Below, piece by piece: positions 32,441 through 43,200 of a stretch of 64,000 nt of DNA. The notes below the pieces were generated by a model. The model made no database searches. It saw only the letters and a program-made list of their open reading frames with translations, and was not told the origin of the DNA. The stretch is taken from NCBI GenBank assembly GCA_019925795.1, contig CM034309.1, positions 28,700,729 to 28,764,728 on the forward strand, given 5' to 3'. Each line of letters starts with the position of its first letter. Position 1 is the first letter of the stretch. The position numbers and the translations under genes are program-made. Source of the DNA: Dendrobium chrysotoxum. Taxonomy: Eukaryota > Streptophyta > Magnoliopsida > Asparagales > Orchidaceae.

Positions 32441-34280
32441 CCTCATACACATCACAAGCAAAATATGGGAGATTCGTTAATGCGCAACGGTCTACTTGTA
32501 TAAAGTGATAAATGACCTACAATACAATGCCATGCCACCGGATCTGCGACATGCATGCAAGCGGATAAAAGGCATCTATAAGCTCTCAAATAGAGCATCA
32601 CAAGCATTCAAATGAGGGTTACCCGCACAACTGAGCGGCCCCAAATATTTTTAAAAAAATGCCCCCATACATACATTGTAACATATATACACACAAACAT
32701 AAGAAAATACACAGGCATTTGTATACTCGCATGGGCCCGAGTGAGCGTGTTATGGCTACACACGTGATGTCTGAGGATGCTGCATGGGTCAAATGATAAA
32801 CCCAAGTTTGAGCCCAATCCTTCTATACTAGCAGATAGGAGTCGAAAAGCCTCAAGCTATCAAATAAATGTATGGTCGCAGTGTTGATTGAGACATTTGT
32901 TTTATACGTTCATATTAGGCCTTCAATGTCTATAATAAGAAAATCCACTGATAAAGGTACAAAGCCTACTTCGAACCCGATCCTCTCTATCAGTAGTTAG
33001 ATAGAGTCGACAAGATTTAATAGATGATTACAAAAATATCCCCCAAATACCCGTATGGGCCCCAACGAGCGTATTCTATTTACACACGTGACATCTGATG
33101 TTGCTGCGTGGGTCAAGAAATGAACTTAAGTTCAAGTCCAATCCTTTTCCTTGATAGGATGGGAGTCTACACGACTTGAACCAATGAACAAATATACGAT
33201 CACGACATTGACCGGGATATTTTATTTTATACATTCATATTAGGCCTTCAATACCTATAAATAATGAAAATTTACTAAATAAAGGCATAAAGCCGATAAC
33301 TAACCCGATCCTTTATCAACAAATCGACAGAGTCGACAGGATTCAATCCATGAATGAAATAGCCCATAAATACCCCGATGATGGCCATGTTGAACGTAGA
33401 TTTCAATCAGAAGAGTTAATTCTAAATATCCAAATTGCCTACCAGATATCTATGAGAATTCAAAACTCCAAAAAAATATCAAACCCAAAATATTTAAAAA
33501 TTGAAATTAAACATTAAAATGCTTAAAGCAAAATTCATCCATCCTATGTAATAATTTATCGAGGTGGACAAGTTTGAAAATCACTTCAGCTCAAAAAAGT
33601 TAATGTATGGTCGAGAATATCACTAAGATTTATTCTCAAATAATCTTCTGCTAATAAGGATGTGGCATGTGTCCTCTAACCGATAATTTTGCCACCAAAT
33701 GGCACCGTAGATAAACGGTTATGATCGGGGCCCTCTAAACCGGGTGGTTTGTCGCCAAATGGCACCCCTAAATTATGGTCATGGCCAGAGCCCGTAAGCT
33801 CCTCGATGGCACTAAATTCTTGATATATATATATATTTATTTATTTACTAAATTCTTGATATATGAATCAATAGGATATACTCGATAGGGCACAAAGCTC
33901 TCTATTAGCTAAGGTGGATTAAAATGTATCCCCTTAGGTAAATATTCATCCCATGTCTATAAGGTATCCTTGGACGAAGCAACCCATAGCTGCCGACAAG
34001 GATTCTTCTGTCAGGTTGGGTCGACTACCTCCGCTGACTAAGTAGACCAAGGACCATGATAACTTTGGACGATGGAATCATAGGATCTTGATCGGATCCA
34101 TCATCCATTCCCCCACCATCTGCTTTAAGTGCAAGATGATAAAATTTCAAATTTTAAATATAAAATTCTTAAGTGCAAGAAAGAAATTGAAATTAATGGT
34201 TCCTCTCTTCATTTTCTATATATACATTTTCATTCAATTTGAATTAAGAATTTTATGCAACCCTTGCCCTAAAGTGTAAC
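32440..34280. repeat. Interspersed repeat family, copy A
   Basis: Shares ordered blocks with copies B, C and D: CCACCGGATC, GCATGGGCCC-GA-GAGCGT, TTTGCCACCAAATGGCACC, AAGGTGGATT, GCCGACAAGG, TCAGGTTGGGTCGACTACCT and GATCTTGATCGG. The right end seen in C and D is missing. No protein is encoded. Type unknown; could be a solo LTR or a large non-autonomous element. Confidence 0.7.
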
Positions 34281-35289
34281 TAAGTTAAGGCTTAAGAAAT
34301 TGAGCATTTTATTTAACAAAAGGGTTAGATAACCTAATTTTCTTTGCAAATCTTTTGTTTTACTGATATCATAAGTGTTGACGTAATTACAAATTATTAT
34401 TGGTCAATAAAAAGAGAAGTAAATAATCAAATGATCGCATGCCTCTTTTAATGCATTACATGTTTAAGTGAATACTTATTTAGTTAAGAAAAGTTAAGGA
34501 AAAAAAAAGTGTAAGCTTGGTGCATTCTTAGGTTTATGCTTTAATTTGGCTAATTAAGCCTTGTTTTTAAAATGGATGCTATATAAAAATACCATTTATA
34601 GTGTCCACAAGGGCCGAATCAATCCTTCTTTTGTAGGTGTGCAAAATAGGATTGTGAAATATATAATCTTATATATGAAATAGAAAATGAATTTTTTTCT
34701 TAGAATTTGGACAATTGTATTTATTTGAGCAAAATAATTAAAATATTTATTTTTCTAAAAAAAATTTTCAGGAAGGGTGTTTCCACCCCTATTATAGATT
34801 GTGTATATAAATTTGAATTTAGATAATCTAAATTGTTTTGATGGATATAAATTATCATAAATTATTGTGTAAATAATTACACAACTAAGTAGAATAAATA
34901 TAAATTTTATTGCTATGATTATTCTTTTTTTTTTTTAACAAATAAATGGGGTGTAATAAGAATGTTATGATATCTATATCACCTAATTTAGAATAAATTA
35001 TAAAATCAGTGCTACAGAAATTTTTTTATTTTTTTTATGTAATTAATATCAATAAGCTAAACCCCTCAAATTTTCTAAAATTAATGCTTCACTCGCCCAG
35101 TAATTTCCCGTTTAAAATACTTTTTTATTCTGAAGCTACATAGGGTTCATTCTCCATGATTAGGCTACATATACATAAATAAAAATTATAAAAAATATAT
35201 TTTTAATAACTTATTATTCAAATAATTATTATGATAAAATAGTAAAAAAATTAAAAATTAGAAGATAAATAATAAAGAATCACTTCACA
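34281..35289. other. AT-rich DNA without a gene
   Basis: Long A and T runs, no open frame of note. Confidence 0.5.
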
Positions 35290-35600
35290 TACTACAACAG
35301 CAATAACAAGTCTTTATCCCACTATGTATGGTCGGCTACATGAATCTTTTTTTTCTCCATTGTGTCCTGTTAAAAATCAAATTCTCATTTAAATCTAATG
35401 AAAAAAGATTATTTTTAATATTTTCTAACCAAGTCTTTTTAGGTCTACATCTATTTTTCTTAACATAAGCAAAAATTAATACATTTACTCTCCTAATCGG
35501 GCCATCGGAAGACCGTCTTTTTATGTGACCAAATCATCTAAAGCGACTCTCTTTAATTTTTAAATATTTTTAATAATTTTATACTTAAATTAAACGAGTG
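35290..35600 (-). mobile_element. RTE-type LINE, 3' fragment
   Basis: Read on the minus strand it ends GATTCATGTAGCCGACC...GTGGGATAAAGACTTG followed by TTG-like triplets, the usual 3' end of plant RTE LINEs. The upstream part matches 59790-60030, where the same family still shows reverse-transcriptase coding. It is 5' truncated, as is normal for LINE insertions. Confidence 0.65.
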
Positions 35601-35935
35601 ACTCACAAGCTAATGAATCAAGTTAAGACTGGCATAAAATTGGCTCGTTAGCTCATTGAGCTCGACACAGTCATTTTTCAAACTGAGCTCGACCTAAATT
35701 ACAAGTGGGCTTGTCTCAATCATTAAATAGGTACAATTTGCTTCATTGTTCAAATAAATGGATCATTAAATAGGTACAATTTATAAATGTTGAACAACTT
35801 TAAAAGACCAAAAGAAGTCAAATGCTTGGAAAAAATAATGATACAGAAAATAGATATGGACCGTTAATTCAACGTGTCGTTGTCTTAAAGTCGAAATATA
35901 ATCGAATTTCTAATAAGCCCAACAAATAACTAATC

Positions 35936-37864
35936 TTAAAAAATAGGACCAGCAGCAAGAATCTCCTCTGTCAGCTTCGATTCTCCACCGACAGAGTAGT
36001 TAGCAAACACCTCAAAGTTCTTCTTAAACAAGCCAGCCAGCTTCTTCAAAGTTTCTTTGTAAGCCTCCTTATCATCCCAAGCATTCATCGGATCAAGAAT
36101 CTCCGACGGCACTCCATCAACCGCCGCCGGTATGTCCAACCCGAACACCTCCGTCGTCTTATATTCCGCCTTCAAAAGGCTCCCAGAGTGAATTGCATCA
36201 ATAATCCTACGAGTGTTAGCCAGTTTAATACGGCTTCCCACTCCATACCTTCCACCACACCACCCGGTATTGACGAGCCACGCCGTGGTGCCGTATTTGC
36301 GCATCTTGTCAGCCAACATGGCCGCGTATTTAGTCGGGTGAAGCATAATGAAGGCCGCGCCGAAACAAGCAGAGAACGTGGCTTGCGGCTCTTTGATTCC
36401 GTCCTCAGTCCCGGCAACCAACGCCGTGTAGCCGCTGATGAAATGGTACATTGTTTGTGCGAGAGTTAGTTTGCTCACTGGAGGGAGAACACCGAAGGCG
36501 TCGCAGGCGAGGAGAATAACGTTCTTCGGGTGGGGACCAACGCAGGGGCTTTTGGCATTAGGGATGTACTCAATCGGGTAAGATGCGCGAGTGTTCTCTG
36601 TAACGGATTTATCGGCGTAATCGACCTCACGGCTGTGCTCGTCGAACACGACGTTTTCGAGCACGGTGCCGAATTTGATCGCGTTGAATATATCGGGTTC
36701 TTTCTCCGGCGAAAGATCGAGACATTTGGCGTAGCAGCCGCCTTCAATGTTGGAAACTCCGGCGTCGCTCCAGCAATGTTCGTCGTCGCCGATGAGGAAA
36801 CGGCTGTAGTCGGTGGAAAGAGTTGTTTTTCCGGTGCCGGATAAACCGAAGAAGAGGGCGACGTCGCCGTTTCTTCCCATGTTGCATCCGGAGTGTAGGG
36901 AAAGGATGCCTCTTTTAGGCATTAGATAGTGCATTAAGCTGAAAAGGCCCTTTTTCATCTCGCCGGCGTATTGTGTGCCGAGAATGACCATTTCACGCCT
37001 GGATAGATTGAGGTTTATGGTGGTTGATGAAGTCATGTAATTTGTGTAGCGGTTGCAGGGGAACTGACCGGCGTTATAAATGGTGAAATCCGGAGTGCCG
37101 AAATTTTGTAACTCTTCGAGTGTGGGCCGGATGCACATGTTGTGCATGAAAAGGGAGTGGTAGGCTCGGGCAGAGACGATTCGGACTTTGAAGCGATTGT
37201 TACTATCCCAATTAAGAAATTGGTCGTTAACAAATACACTGTCCAGTGAATTGAGATAATCAACGGCTCTTTCACGATTAACGAGGAAAGTGTGTTCGTC
37301 CATTTTAATATTGGGGGAGCCTTTGCCCCACCAAAGCTCGGCCGCTGTAGTCTCATCCTTGACCACTCTCTTGTCTTTGGGCGAGCGGCCCGTTTTAGCT
37401 CCCGAGAGGGTCGCGATGGCGCCACTTGAGGTTATAAAGGAGCCTTTCTCGTGCTTAATGGCGTGCTCGTAGAGCTCGGCGGGGGAGAGATTATAGAGGA
37501 TGTGGGTGAATTTGAGGGCGCTGTCGCTGGTGCTGAGCGATGCGGGGGTCAGGTAGTCGAGTTTTTGTTTGACGGATTTGACTTTGGGTCCCGTCTCGCG
37601 TGTCAGGGAAGCGAGAGAAGCGCTTATGGATTGGAGATGAAGCTTTTGGAGATCTTCATCAGGGTGATGAGTTTTTGGTGTGGTTGGAACGGATCTCTTT
37701 TTTTGAAGGGAATGGAGCTCGTCGATGGTTTGAGCTTTGACTACAGGCGCGCTGTCGTCGTGGCAGAGATGGTCTTTTGATGCAAGGGCCTTACCGTCTG
37801 GGGTATTGATGGATGGAAGCAGGGTCGTAGTGTTGAGGAAGCAAACTTCGCCGTTGGTCGCCAT
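35936..37864 (-). CDS. PCK: ATP-dependent phosphoenolpyruvate carboxykinase
   Basis: A single uninterrupted frame of 642 residues. The enzyme converts oxaloacetate and ATP to phosphoenolpyruvate, CO2 and ADP in the cytosol, feeding gluconeogenesis from lipid and organic or amino acids. The plant N-terminal extension includes KKRSVPTTP (55-63), which resembles the phosphorylation motif of plant PEPCK. Active-site motifs are intact: KTGRSPKDK with R160, GEMKKG with K304-K305, LHSGCNMG with H324, P-loop GLSGTGKT (340-347), metal-binding IGDDEH with D360-D361, and ENTRASYP with R426. Length fits plant PEPCKs. No intron interrupts it, although plant PCK genes I know of have several, so this may be a retrocopy; see findings. 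The sequence looks functional. Confidence 0.95.
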   Translation of the reverse strand: MATNGEVCFLNTTTLLPSINTPDGKALASKDHLCHDDSAPVVKAQTIDELHSLQKKRSVPTTPKTHHPDEDLQKLHLQSISASLASLTRETGPKVKSVKQKLDYLTPASLSTSDSALKFTHILYNLSPAELYEHAIKHEKGSFITSSGAIATLSGAKTGRSPKDKRVVKDETTAAELWWGKGSPNIKMDEHTFLVNRERAVDYLNSLDSVFVNDQFLNWDSNNRFKVRIVSARAYHSLFMHNMCIRPTLEELQNFGTPDFTIYNAGQFPCNRYTNYMTSSTTINLNLSRREMVILGTQYAGEMKKGLFSLMHYLMPKRGILSLHSGCNMGRNGDVALFFGLSGTGKTTLSTDYSRFLIGDDEHCWSDAGVSNIEGGCYAKCLDLSPEKEPDIFNAIKFGTVLENVVFDEHSREVDYADKSVTENTRASYPIEYIPNAKSPCVGPHPKNVILLACDAFGVLPPVSKLTLAQTMYHFISGYTALVAGTEDGIKEPQATFSACFGAAFIMLHPTKYAAMLADKMRKYGTTAWLVNTGWCGGRYGVGSRIKLANTRRIIDAIHSGSLLKAEYKTTEVFGLDIPAAVDGVPSEILDPMNAWDDKEAYKETLKKLAGLFKKNFEVFANYSVGGESKLTEEILAAGPIF

Positions 37865-37935
37865 TAAGATACGTGAGGAGCAGGAGATAGATCAATGCTT
37901 TGAAGGGAGGGATGAAAAGAAGAGTTTTTGGTTGG

Positions 37936-37943
37936 TATTTAAA
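37936..37943 (-). promoter_or_regulatory. TATA-like box of the PEPCK gene
   Basis: TTTAAATA on the minus strand, about 75 bp before the ATG at 37864, which would give a 5' leader of about 40 nt. Confidence 0.45.
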
Positions 37944-37989
37944 GGTGTTTTGGTGTTGAGGGGGGTTTGAACCCAATGGTGGGAAGGTG

Positions 37990-38986
37990 AGTTAAGGCGT
38001 ATGCATATGAAGAAAAATTGTTCTAATGGCGTGTTGGGTTGCGAAGAAGGGGGGAGGAAACAGAGTCCAGGTCTGAGTGACGATCTTGATCCTTATCCTC
38101 ATCCGTTGGGTGCAATTCGAGGTGTTTTATATCTACATGTAACCGTATCAGGCAATCAGCTGCAGGGGATAAAATGAAATTTTTTGGGGGGCTTTAGGCT
38201 TCGTTTGGTTCAGTTTGTGCTTACTTAAAAAAGAGTTTTAGAAAAAGATGTTGAGAAAAAGAAGTTTAATAAAATGTAATTTTAATAATAATATGTTGTT
38301 TGAATAATATTTTTTTAAGTGTTTATTAATACTTGAAAGTAGATTTAAATTGTTTGTTTAGAAGTTCAGTTTTAACGATTTTATTATAAAAGATTAAATT
38401 ACTCATACTTAAAAATTAAATATATGTAATTAATTTTTTTATTTTACAAGATAAACTTTACATAAATTTTTATATATGACTTTTTAAGAAAAATTTAATT
38501 TTCTACAAACTTATAATATCAAAAGTTTATATTATTAACTTATAATTTTTTAACATTCGGCATAATTTTTATTACAAATATGATAAAATTTAAATTATAT
38601 TAATTTATTATTATAGTTATAATATTTCGTTATTATTTCTTCCATTAAAAAAACTTAACTTCAACTATACAAATATATTTATATTGGAAAGTGAATTTAT
38701 GTTGTTTGCCAAAAAAAAGCATTTTCGTAATTCCATTTTATTATATTAGATACGCATATTCCTCAAATAAACTACTACCACAATCGAAAAATGTGACAAT
38801 TCACATTCATCTAGATCTAATTGAAACTTTGGGGATACCAATCCACACCCATCCCTGTAAACTCCTGCCAAAATTATATTCCAGTGCAATAGAAAAATCC
38901 AAATCCCATAAGAATTTCAACAGAAATAAACAAAATCCTGTCTTTTGGCCAGTCCGCGATGATCCTCGCCATAAGAATATCAACAG
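37990..38986. other. PEPCK upstream region, AT-rich
   Basis: Upstream of the PEPCK promoter. A GGCTTCGTTTGG block near 38208 matches one end of the Tourist-like MITE family found elsewhere in the window, but a matching second end was not found. No gene seen. Confidence 0.4.
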
Positions 38987-39433
38987 CTACAGTAGAACTA
39001 GAAGCGAATCGTATCGGCCCGATGTCTGATACATCGTATAGCCGGACTTAAGCTCTAAATGATCATCCTCTAACATCTGATCTCCCTCCCTCATTGACGT
39101 CCGATTCAACGCTAACACCGCCGACAGAAACTGATAGCGGAACGAATCACTCCTACCTCGCTGATAATAAGCAAAAAATAGAGCACCGCAGGCCACAGTA
39201 TGATTGATCGGCGGACGTAACTGGGATAGCATATTATGGTTTTCTTTGGAGTGGGTGAAGCGAACTAATCGGCCCTTTATTTTTGAGGAAGACGACGAAG
39301 AGCAAAGAAGGCATGCTTTGCGGTGTGTGGTGGCTGGGTTAATTTCGATATTTTGCTTCCAAACTCCTCTTTCAAATTTTGTGATGCGGACTAACCTAGC
39401 CCGACGGACCAGCACACCTGCCCTGCCACGCAT
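38987..39433 (-). CDS. Hypothetical 148-residue open frame
   Basis: Starts MRGRAGVLVR and ends YDSLLVLL. It is arginine- and serine-rich, with no motif or family I recognise and no transmembrane or signal segment that stands out. A shorter frame lies on the other strand (39204-39518), and I cannot decide between them or exclude that neither is translated. Kept because it is the longest frame in an otherwise non-repetitive gap between two real genes. Confidence 0.2.
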   Translation of the reverse strand: MRGRAGVLVRRARLVRITKFERGVWKQNIEINPATTHRKACLLCSSSSSSKIKGRLVRFTHSKENHNMLSQLRPPINHTVACGALFFAYYQRGRSDSFRYQFLSAVLALNRTSMREGDQMLEDDHLELKSGYTMYQTSGRYDSLLVLL

Positions 39434-40033
39434 AACGAATTGCTGCTTCCACTACTACCTTATTACACTACTACTTTATTACTGTTTTATTGCATGTGCC
39501 AACAAGTGGCCACCATAGAACGTTCTCTAGTTCTTTTCCTTTTACAGCACTAAGTAGATATATAGGAAGTATTACAGAGAATATGGGAAGATAGATGATA
39601 TGAAATTCTAAAGCAGCTTATTATCCTCTTCCTGGTTCTCTTCTTCTTCTTCATTCCTTGCTCTGTTCTTGCCCTGTTCCTCTCTTTTCTCTACAGGTAT
39701 TGCGGTTCCACACCATTTTGGAGGGAAATATAATGGTATTTTATGGAGGAAATAAACAGTAATTAGTTGTGAATGTTTCTGAATAGCTGTTAGAAAAAGC
39801 TGATTTCTGGTTCGGGAGAGTTTCAGTTAAGAACTTTTATAATTCAAATATGCTTAATTTTAATGTCACGATTGATCAAGTCCTGCATATAACAATTTGT
39901 TTTAGTTTCTGATACACTCGCTGTTCTTTTTGTCCTATTACTGAAAGCTTTTAGATCGAAGGTCATCCATTTATTAGTGTATGGAACACAACTTGAGCTC
40001 CAGAAATTTCAACCTCTTAATAGGTGATATTAA

Positions 40034-40096
40034 AGCTTTGTTTGGGACAACTTTTTTTTATTGCTTTCTAAACAACTTTTTAGTATAGAAATGTAT
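40034..40096. mobile_element. Half copy of the Tourist-like MITE
   Basis: GCTTTGTTTGGGACAACTTT, then a subterminal ATTGCTTTCTAAACAACTTTTTAGTA block like 49800-49830, but the second half and right end are missing. Confidence 0.5.
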
Positions 40097-40298
40097 CATG
40101 CACCAAATTGCCCATAAAGAATTTGATCAAGCACAACTATCCCATACAAGTTTCCATATATTTATAGCAAATCTCAATTATAAGGCAGGAGACATGATAG
40201 CTTCTCCGTTACAAAAGCACAAAAAGAATGATACTAAGAAAACGGGATGAAATGGTGAAAGGATTAGCAACTTATTGTGGCCAAGTAAGCCTTCCCTG

Positions 40299-43200
40299 TT
40301 ACATAAAAAGCTTCAAAACATTTTGCAGTAAGGTTATCGCAAAGCTTAGAAGTCGAGCCGCATATGTCCACAGATTTGTATAGTAAATAAGGATTGGAAG
40401 CAAGAGAGGTTCAAGAAATATTTTATAGGCCTTCATCACGAACTGGAACAGGACATGAGGCTTCTCTAGAAACCCTGTAGTCAAAATTAAGTGGTTCATT
40501 AGCTATTTTTAAATTGTTTATTAACAAGTAAACAATAAGATGTGAAAAAAAAAGAGTAAGAATAGGTTGAACTAAGGCTTCGTTTGGGACGGATTTCTTT
40601 CTCGTTTTTTAAAACAACTTTTAAGTACAAAAATTTTTTGAACTAAAATTTTTTTACTAGAAACTGTTTTAGAAAGCGGTAAGAAAGTCGTCCCAAACTA
40701 AACCTAAATCTAATCCTAGATATCAGATATTTTCATCAAATTGCAATATTTTTCTTTTTTTTTACATATGAAAAATAAAGACAATTAGTTTTAATTAGAT
40801 TAAAAAATTGTCTTATAAAATAAAATAGTCATGCTGCTCTTAACATTATAGCTTAAATTTTGCTTAAGATAAGTTTTGTCCCCACGAGAAGGTACTTACA
40901 CACAGCCAACTTTGGAAACTTCTCAAAAAAGAATGTTACAAATCTGAGCAAATCCTGAAGTTGACATGACAGAAAAATGGTTCATCAGAAAATTTGAATT
41001 GCTGATGATATTCTGCAGTACTTTTTAAATGAAAATGATGAATTGGTATAACAAGTTTGGCTAACTGACCAGCACTATTGCTCCTGGTTTCACTGGTGAT
41101 TCAACAAACACACATGCTTTCCTGCAGTTTATCTTTGGTCATGATATCCGATACAGTAAAAATTAATCGCTACTTTGATATTTTTTTTAGTTGTACAACA
41201 AAAGGATGTAATTTTCTCTAAGCTAATAGTTGTTTAGACATGTTTCAACTGTGTCATGTAAGTAGGGGTGTCAAAACCGGGTTTCGGGTCGGGTTCGGGT
41301 CGAACCCGAACTGACCTGAGGTTCAAATGGGTCAACCCTAATCCGACCTGGGTACGCAAACGGGTCAGAAATCCAGACCCGGACCCGATCCGTCGGGTTG
41401 CTCAATTGACCCGACCCGACCAGAAACGGGCTGGACGGCGGGCGACGAGCGGCGGGCGGACACGAGCGAACAGCAGCGCGGGCGGCCGGGCAAGCGCGCG
41501 GGCGCACAGGCAGCTTCGGCACGCGCTCGGGCAGACGCTGGCAACTTCGGCGGGCACGTGGGCAGCCGGACAGGGCGCTGGCAACCAGGGTAGCGCGGGC
41601 AGCTCATTTCAAACGGGTTATCGGGTTGACCCGACAACCCGTCGGGTCAACCCGAACCCGTCCCATTTTTCAAACGGGTCGATTTTGGGAACCCGACCCG
41701 TTTTGAAATCGGGTTGGATTAGAGTCGGGTTTTCGTGTCGTGTCAAATATTGACACCCCTACATGTAAAGAAATTACTCTTTTAACAAATTAAATGTTAC
41801 AATTCATAGTTTTGTCATGTTTTTTTTCTATTACTTTAAATTATGATGCCATACAATAACATCCTTCATGCTTACATGACACAGCCATTACGACAGTTTT
41901 CTTACTGCTTCATGAAGTAATTTTTTAGTACAAATATCTTTTTGTACTAGAAAGTTGCTTCTTAAAGTAACAAGAAAGTTGTTCCAAACATCTTTAAAGC
42001 ATGTTGAGCTTAACAGATTATAGATAGCTCAGGATGAATGATACTTGATGAGAAGGCTACTGGAGTTTTCTGAGCAGTAGAAGAAGCTGCAGCCTTTAGT
42101 GAAAGGTATAATACGCTTATTCCATTCTGCAATAAAAGTATACATTTTTCATGATTTTATTCATGTTTAGCACCATATATATTTGATGTTGAAAACAATA
42201 ATAATTACCAAGATGCCACCTCGCTCCAGCATTTTGTTTGCCTTCTTCATACACATCATCAATTCTGAATCGAACATTTTTGCCCATGGCTGTTGCTAGT
42301 TTTTCAAGGAAATGGTAGACAGCTTGCTGCAGTGCCAGTTTGAATAAAAACAGTTCTTTGTGGATTAGAAACTCAGAACCAATTCTTCATCTCTTTAGTC
42401 TAAACTGGCTAACGAGGAAAAATTAAAAATTGTTTCTGGATTTTCTTCTTAAAATTTAGTTCTGTATGTGAGACATTCTTTGATCTACAAGATGAGTTTT
42501 TATGTTTTGTAAAATATTTTTTTGGTAAAAGTCTATCATGTGAACCCGGGTTGTGATTAGTTTAGTAGTTGATAGTGGATTAATTAGTGAGAGTAATTAA
42601 TCTATATCTCGTGGGTCTATAAATGCCCCCACTTGGGGAGTATTGGGCTTGGAAAATGTAAGAATAAATTCTCCTCTTCTTGTATCTAATCTCTTTAATC
42701 CTTAATTTGGGAGTGTTAAACAGCTCGAATTATTGAACAACTAGGATTAAGGATCCTATCAATCCACTTCAACTCATTGTAGTTGCGGATCGAGTTGTGC
42801 CTTGTTCGTTGAAGGAAAAATTTCTTCCTAAGTAATTCGTGCTTGAATCACTCACTGTCAAAAAAAACTTTTTATGTCATTTTTAACAAATTTGGCATGG
42901 TATTTCAATCCATTAGCTAATATCTGAAAATTGATTTTCTGAGATGCAAATGATTAAAAAAAATGAATTCAAAGAATTTCTGTATTTCTTTTGTCAGAAG
43001 TTTTGTCAAAAAATAATAATAATAATAATAAAGGATTAGTGACAGAGAAAATTATTTTGACTTAATGAAATAATACCAAATTACTAGTTCGGCTAAATTC
43101 AAATTTTTACTTAATTTTGAAAAAGACCTTAAGTACCATCAAATTAAAACAAAGTCAAAGAAGACATTAAAAGAGTTTAGTTTTTTAAGAGCATCAAACA

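Noticed and set aside
36172..37780. Several open frames antisense to or overlapping PEPCK
   Set aside because: Shadows of a GC-rich coding region; no similarity and no promoter of their own.
41268..41753. 161-residue Arg/Gly-rich frame
   Set aside because: It lies entirely inside the hAT-type element and follows its CGGGTCGGGTT repeats.
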